Positions 6,111 through 6,697 of a stretch of 6,697 nt of DNA are shown here, in pieces (the stretch's first letter is position 1; each line of letters begins with the position of its first letter). Position numbers and translations under genes: made by a program. The DNA comes from Burkholderiales bacterium. Lineage in GTDB: Bacteria; Pseudomonadota; Gammaproteobacteria; Burkholderiales; Burkholderiaceae_C. The stretch is from assembly GCA_028869035.1 (NCBI GenBank), contig JAGWTL010000162.1, positions 1-6,697 on the forward strand. Direction: 5' to 3'. Below the pieces are notes generated by a model that did not search any database, was not told the origin of the DNA, and worked only from the letters and a program-made list of their open reading frames with translations.

Positions 6111-6697
6111 TCAGACGCCGGTCGAGACGGCCAGCAGGCGCTCACGCGCGGCGCGGTACTCGCGCCGCAGCTGCGCGACGAATTCCGCCGTGCCCTGCAC
6201 CTGGGTGATGGCGCCGATGCCCTGGCCCGAACCCCAGATATCCTTCCAGGCCTTCTTGGCATCACCACCGAAATTCATCGCGCTGGGGTCGCTCTCGGGC
6301 AGCTTGTCCGGGTCCAGCCCCGCGGCGCGGATGCTGGGCGCCAGGTAATTGCCGTGCACCCCGGTGAACAGGCTGCTGTAGACGATGTCGTCCGAGCTGC
6401 CTTCGACGATGGCCTGCTTGTAGGCCTCCACCGCGCGGGCCTCATGCGTGGCAATAAAGGCCGTGCCCATGTAGGCGAAGTCCGCGCCCATGGCCTGGGC
6501 CGCCAGCACCGAGGCGCCGGTGGCAATGGAGCCGCTGAGCGCCAGCGGGCCGTCGAACCACTGGCGGATTTCCTGAACCAGGGCGAAGGGGCTTTTCACG
6601 CCCGCATGGCCACCGGCACCCGCGGCCACGGCGACCAGGCCGTCGGCACCCTTCTCGATGGCCTTGTGCGCGAACTTGTTGTTGATGATGTCGTGCA
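6111..6697 (-). CDS. Nitronate monooxygenase (2-nitropropane dioxygenase family), N-terminus outside window
   Basis: The minus-strand frame is open from the window edge (HDIINNKFAHKAIEKGADGL) to the TGA at 6113-6111. About 195 residues are visible, the C-terminal part of a protein normally around 320 aa. The GTG at 6629 is internal (Val in GLVAVAAGAGGHAG), not a start. The family is FMN-dependent TIM-barrel enzymes oxidising nitronates, and many members are annotated only by family. Visible family features are GAGGHAG, the phosphate-binding stretch LSGSIATGASVLAAQAMGAD, AYMGTAFIATHEA, and the C-terminal GAITQVQGTAEFVAQLRREY. The gene is convergent with the PAS-GGDEF remnant, the two stop codons abutting as TGATCA, and no terminator is visible between them. 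Substrate is not predictable from this fragment. Confidence 0.88.
   Translation of the reverse strand, partial: HDIINNKFAHKAIEKGADGLVAVAAGAGGHAGVKSPFALVQEIRQWFDGPLALSGSIATGASVLAAQAMGADFAYMGTAFIATHEARAVEAYKQAIVEGSSDDIVYSSLFTGVHGNYLAPSIRAAGLDPDKLPESDPSAMNFGGDAKKAWKDIWGSGQGIGAITQVQGTAEFVAQLRREYRAARERLLAVSTGV

Overview
The window is GC-rich coding DNA from a Gram-negative bacterium, most likely a betaproteobacterium of the Burkholderiales (Comamonadaceae-like). This is judged from codon use, the DnaK and DnaJ sequences and the neighbouring gene families, not from a database search.

Layout. (1) 1-1727: dnaK without its first ~74 codons. (2) 1724-2255: an extra unit between dnaK and dnaJ. It holds a small four-helix-bundle gene of the 23S rRNA intervening-sequence-protein (IVP) family, flanked on both sides by short ATGAC/GTCAT repeats with hairpins, and is split by a 114-bp MITE. 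(3) 2254-3387: complete dnaJ. (4) 3392-3558: an array of small hairpins separated by ATGAC, then GTCAT, pentamers. It has the same architecture as the flanks of the IVP unit but no gene. (5) 3578-4948: complete MBL-fold/beta-CASP RNase-like hydrolase. (6) 5004-5657: a five-helix membrane protein resembling only the N-terminal domain of a phosphoethanolamine transferase. Its last codon and stop are made by a second MITE copy (5654-5767). (7) about 5874-6110: remnant of a PAS-GGDEF diguanylate cyclase with most of its middle deleted. (8) 6111-6697, minus strand: C-terminal part of a nitronate monooxygenase-like flavoprotein, tail to tail with the remnant.

DnaK and DnaJ form one chaperone machine and are presumably co-transcribed, but here they are 526 bp apart because of a nested insertion (IVP unit first, MITE second). 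The most interesting content is non-coding. The two MITE copies are 112/114 identical and have TA target duplications; removing the first copy restores an unbroken 120-aa reading frame. The ATGAC-hairpin-GTCAT architecture occurs twice, once around the IVP gene and once empty, which suggests coding and non-coding forms of one mobile or structural element. The region right of 5650 looks degraded, with a truncated membrane gene and a collapsed PAS-GGDEF gene.
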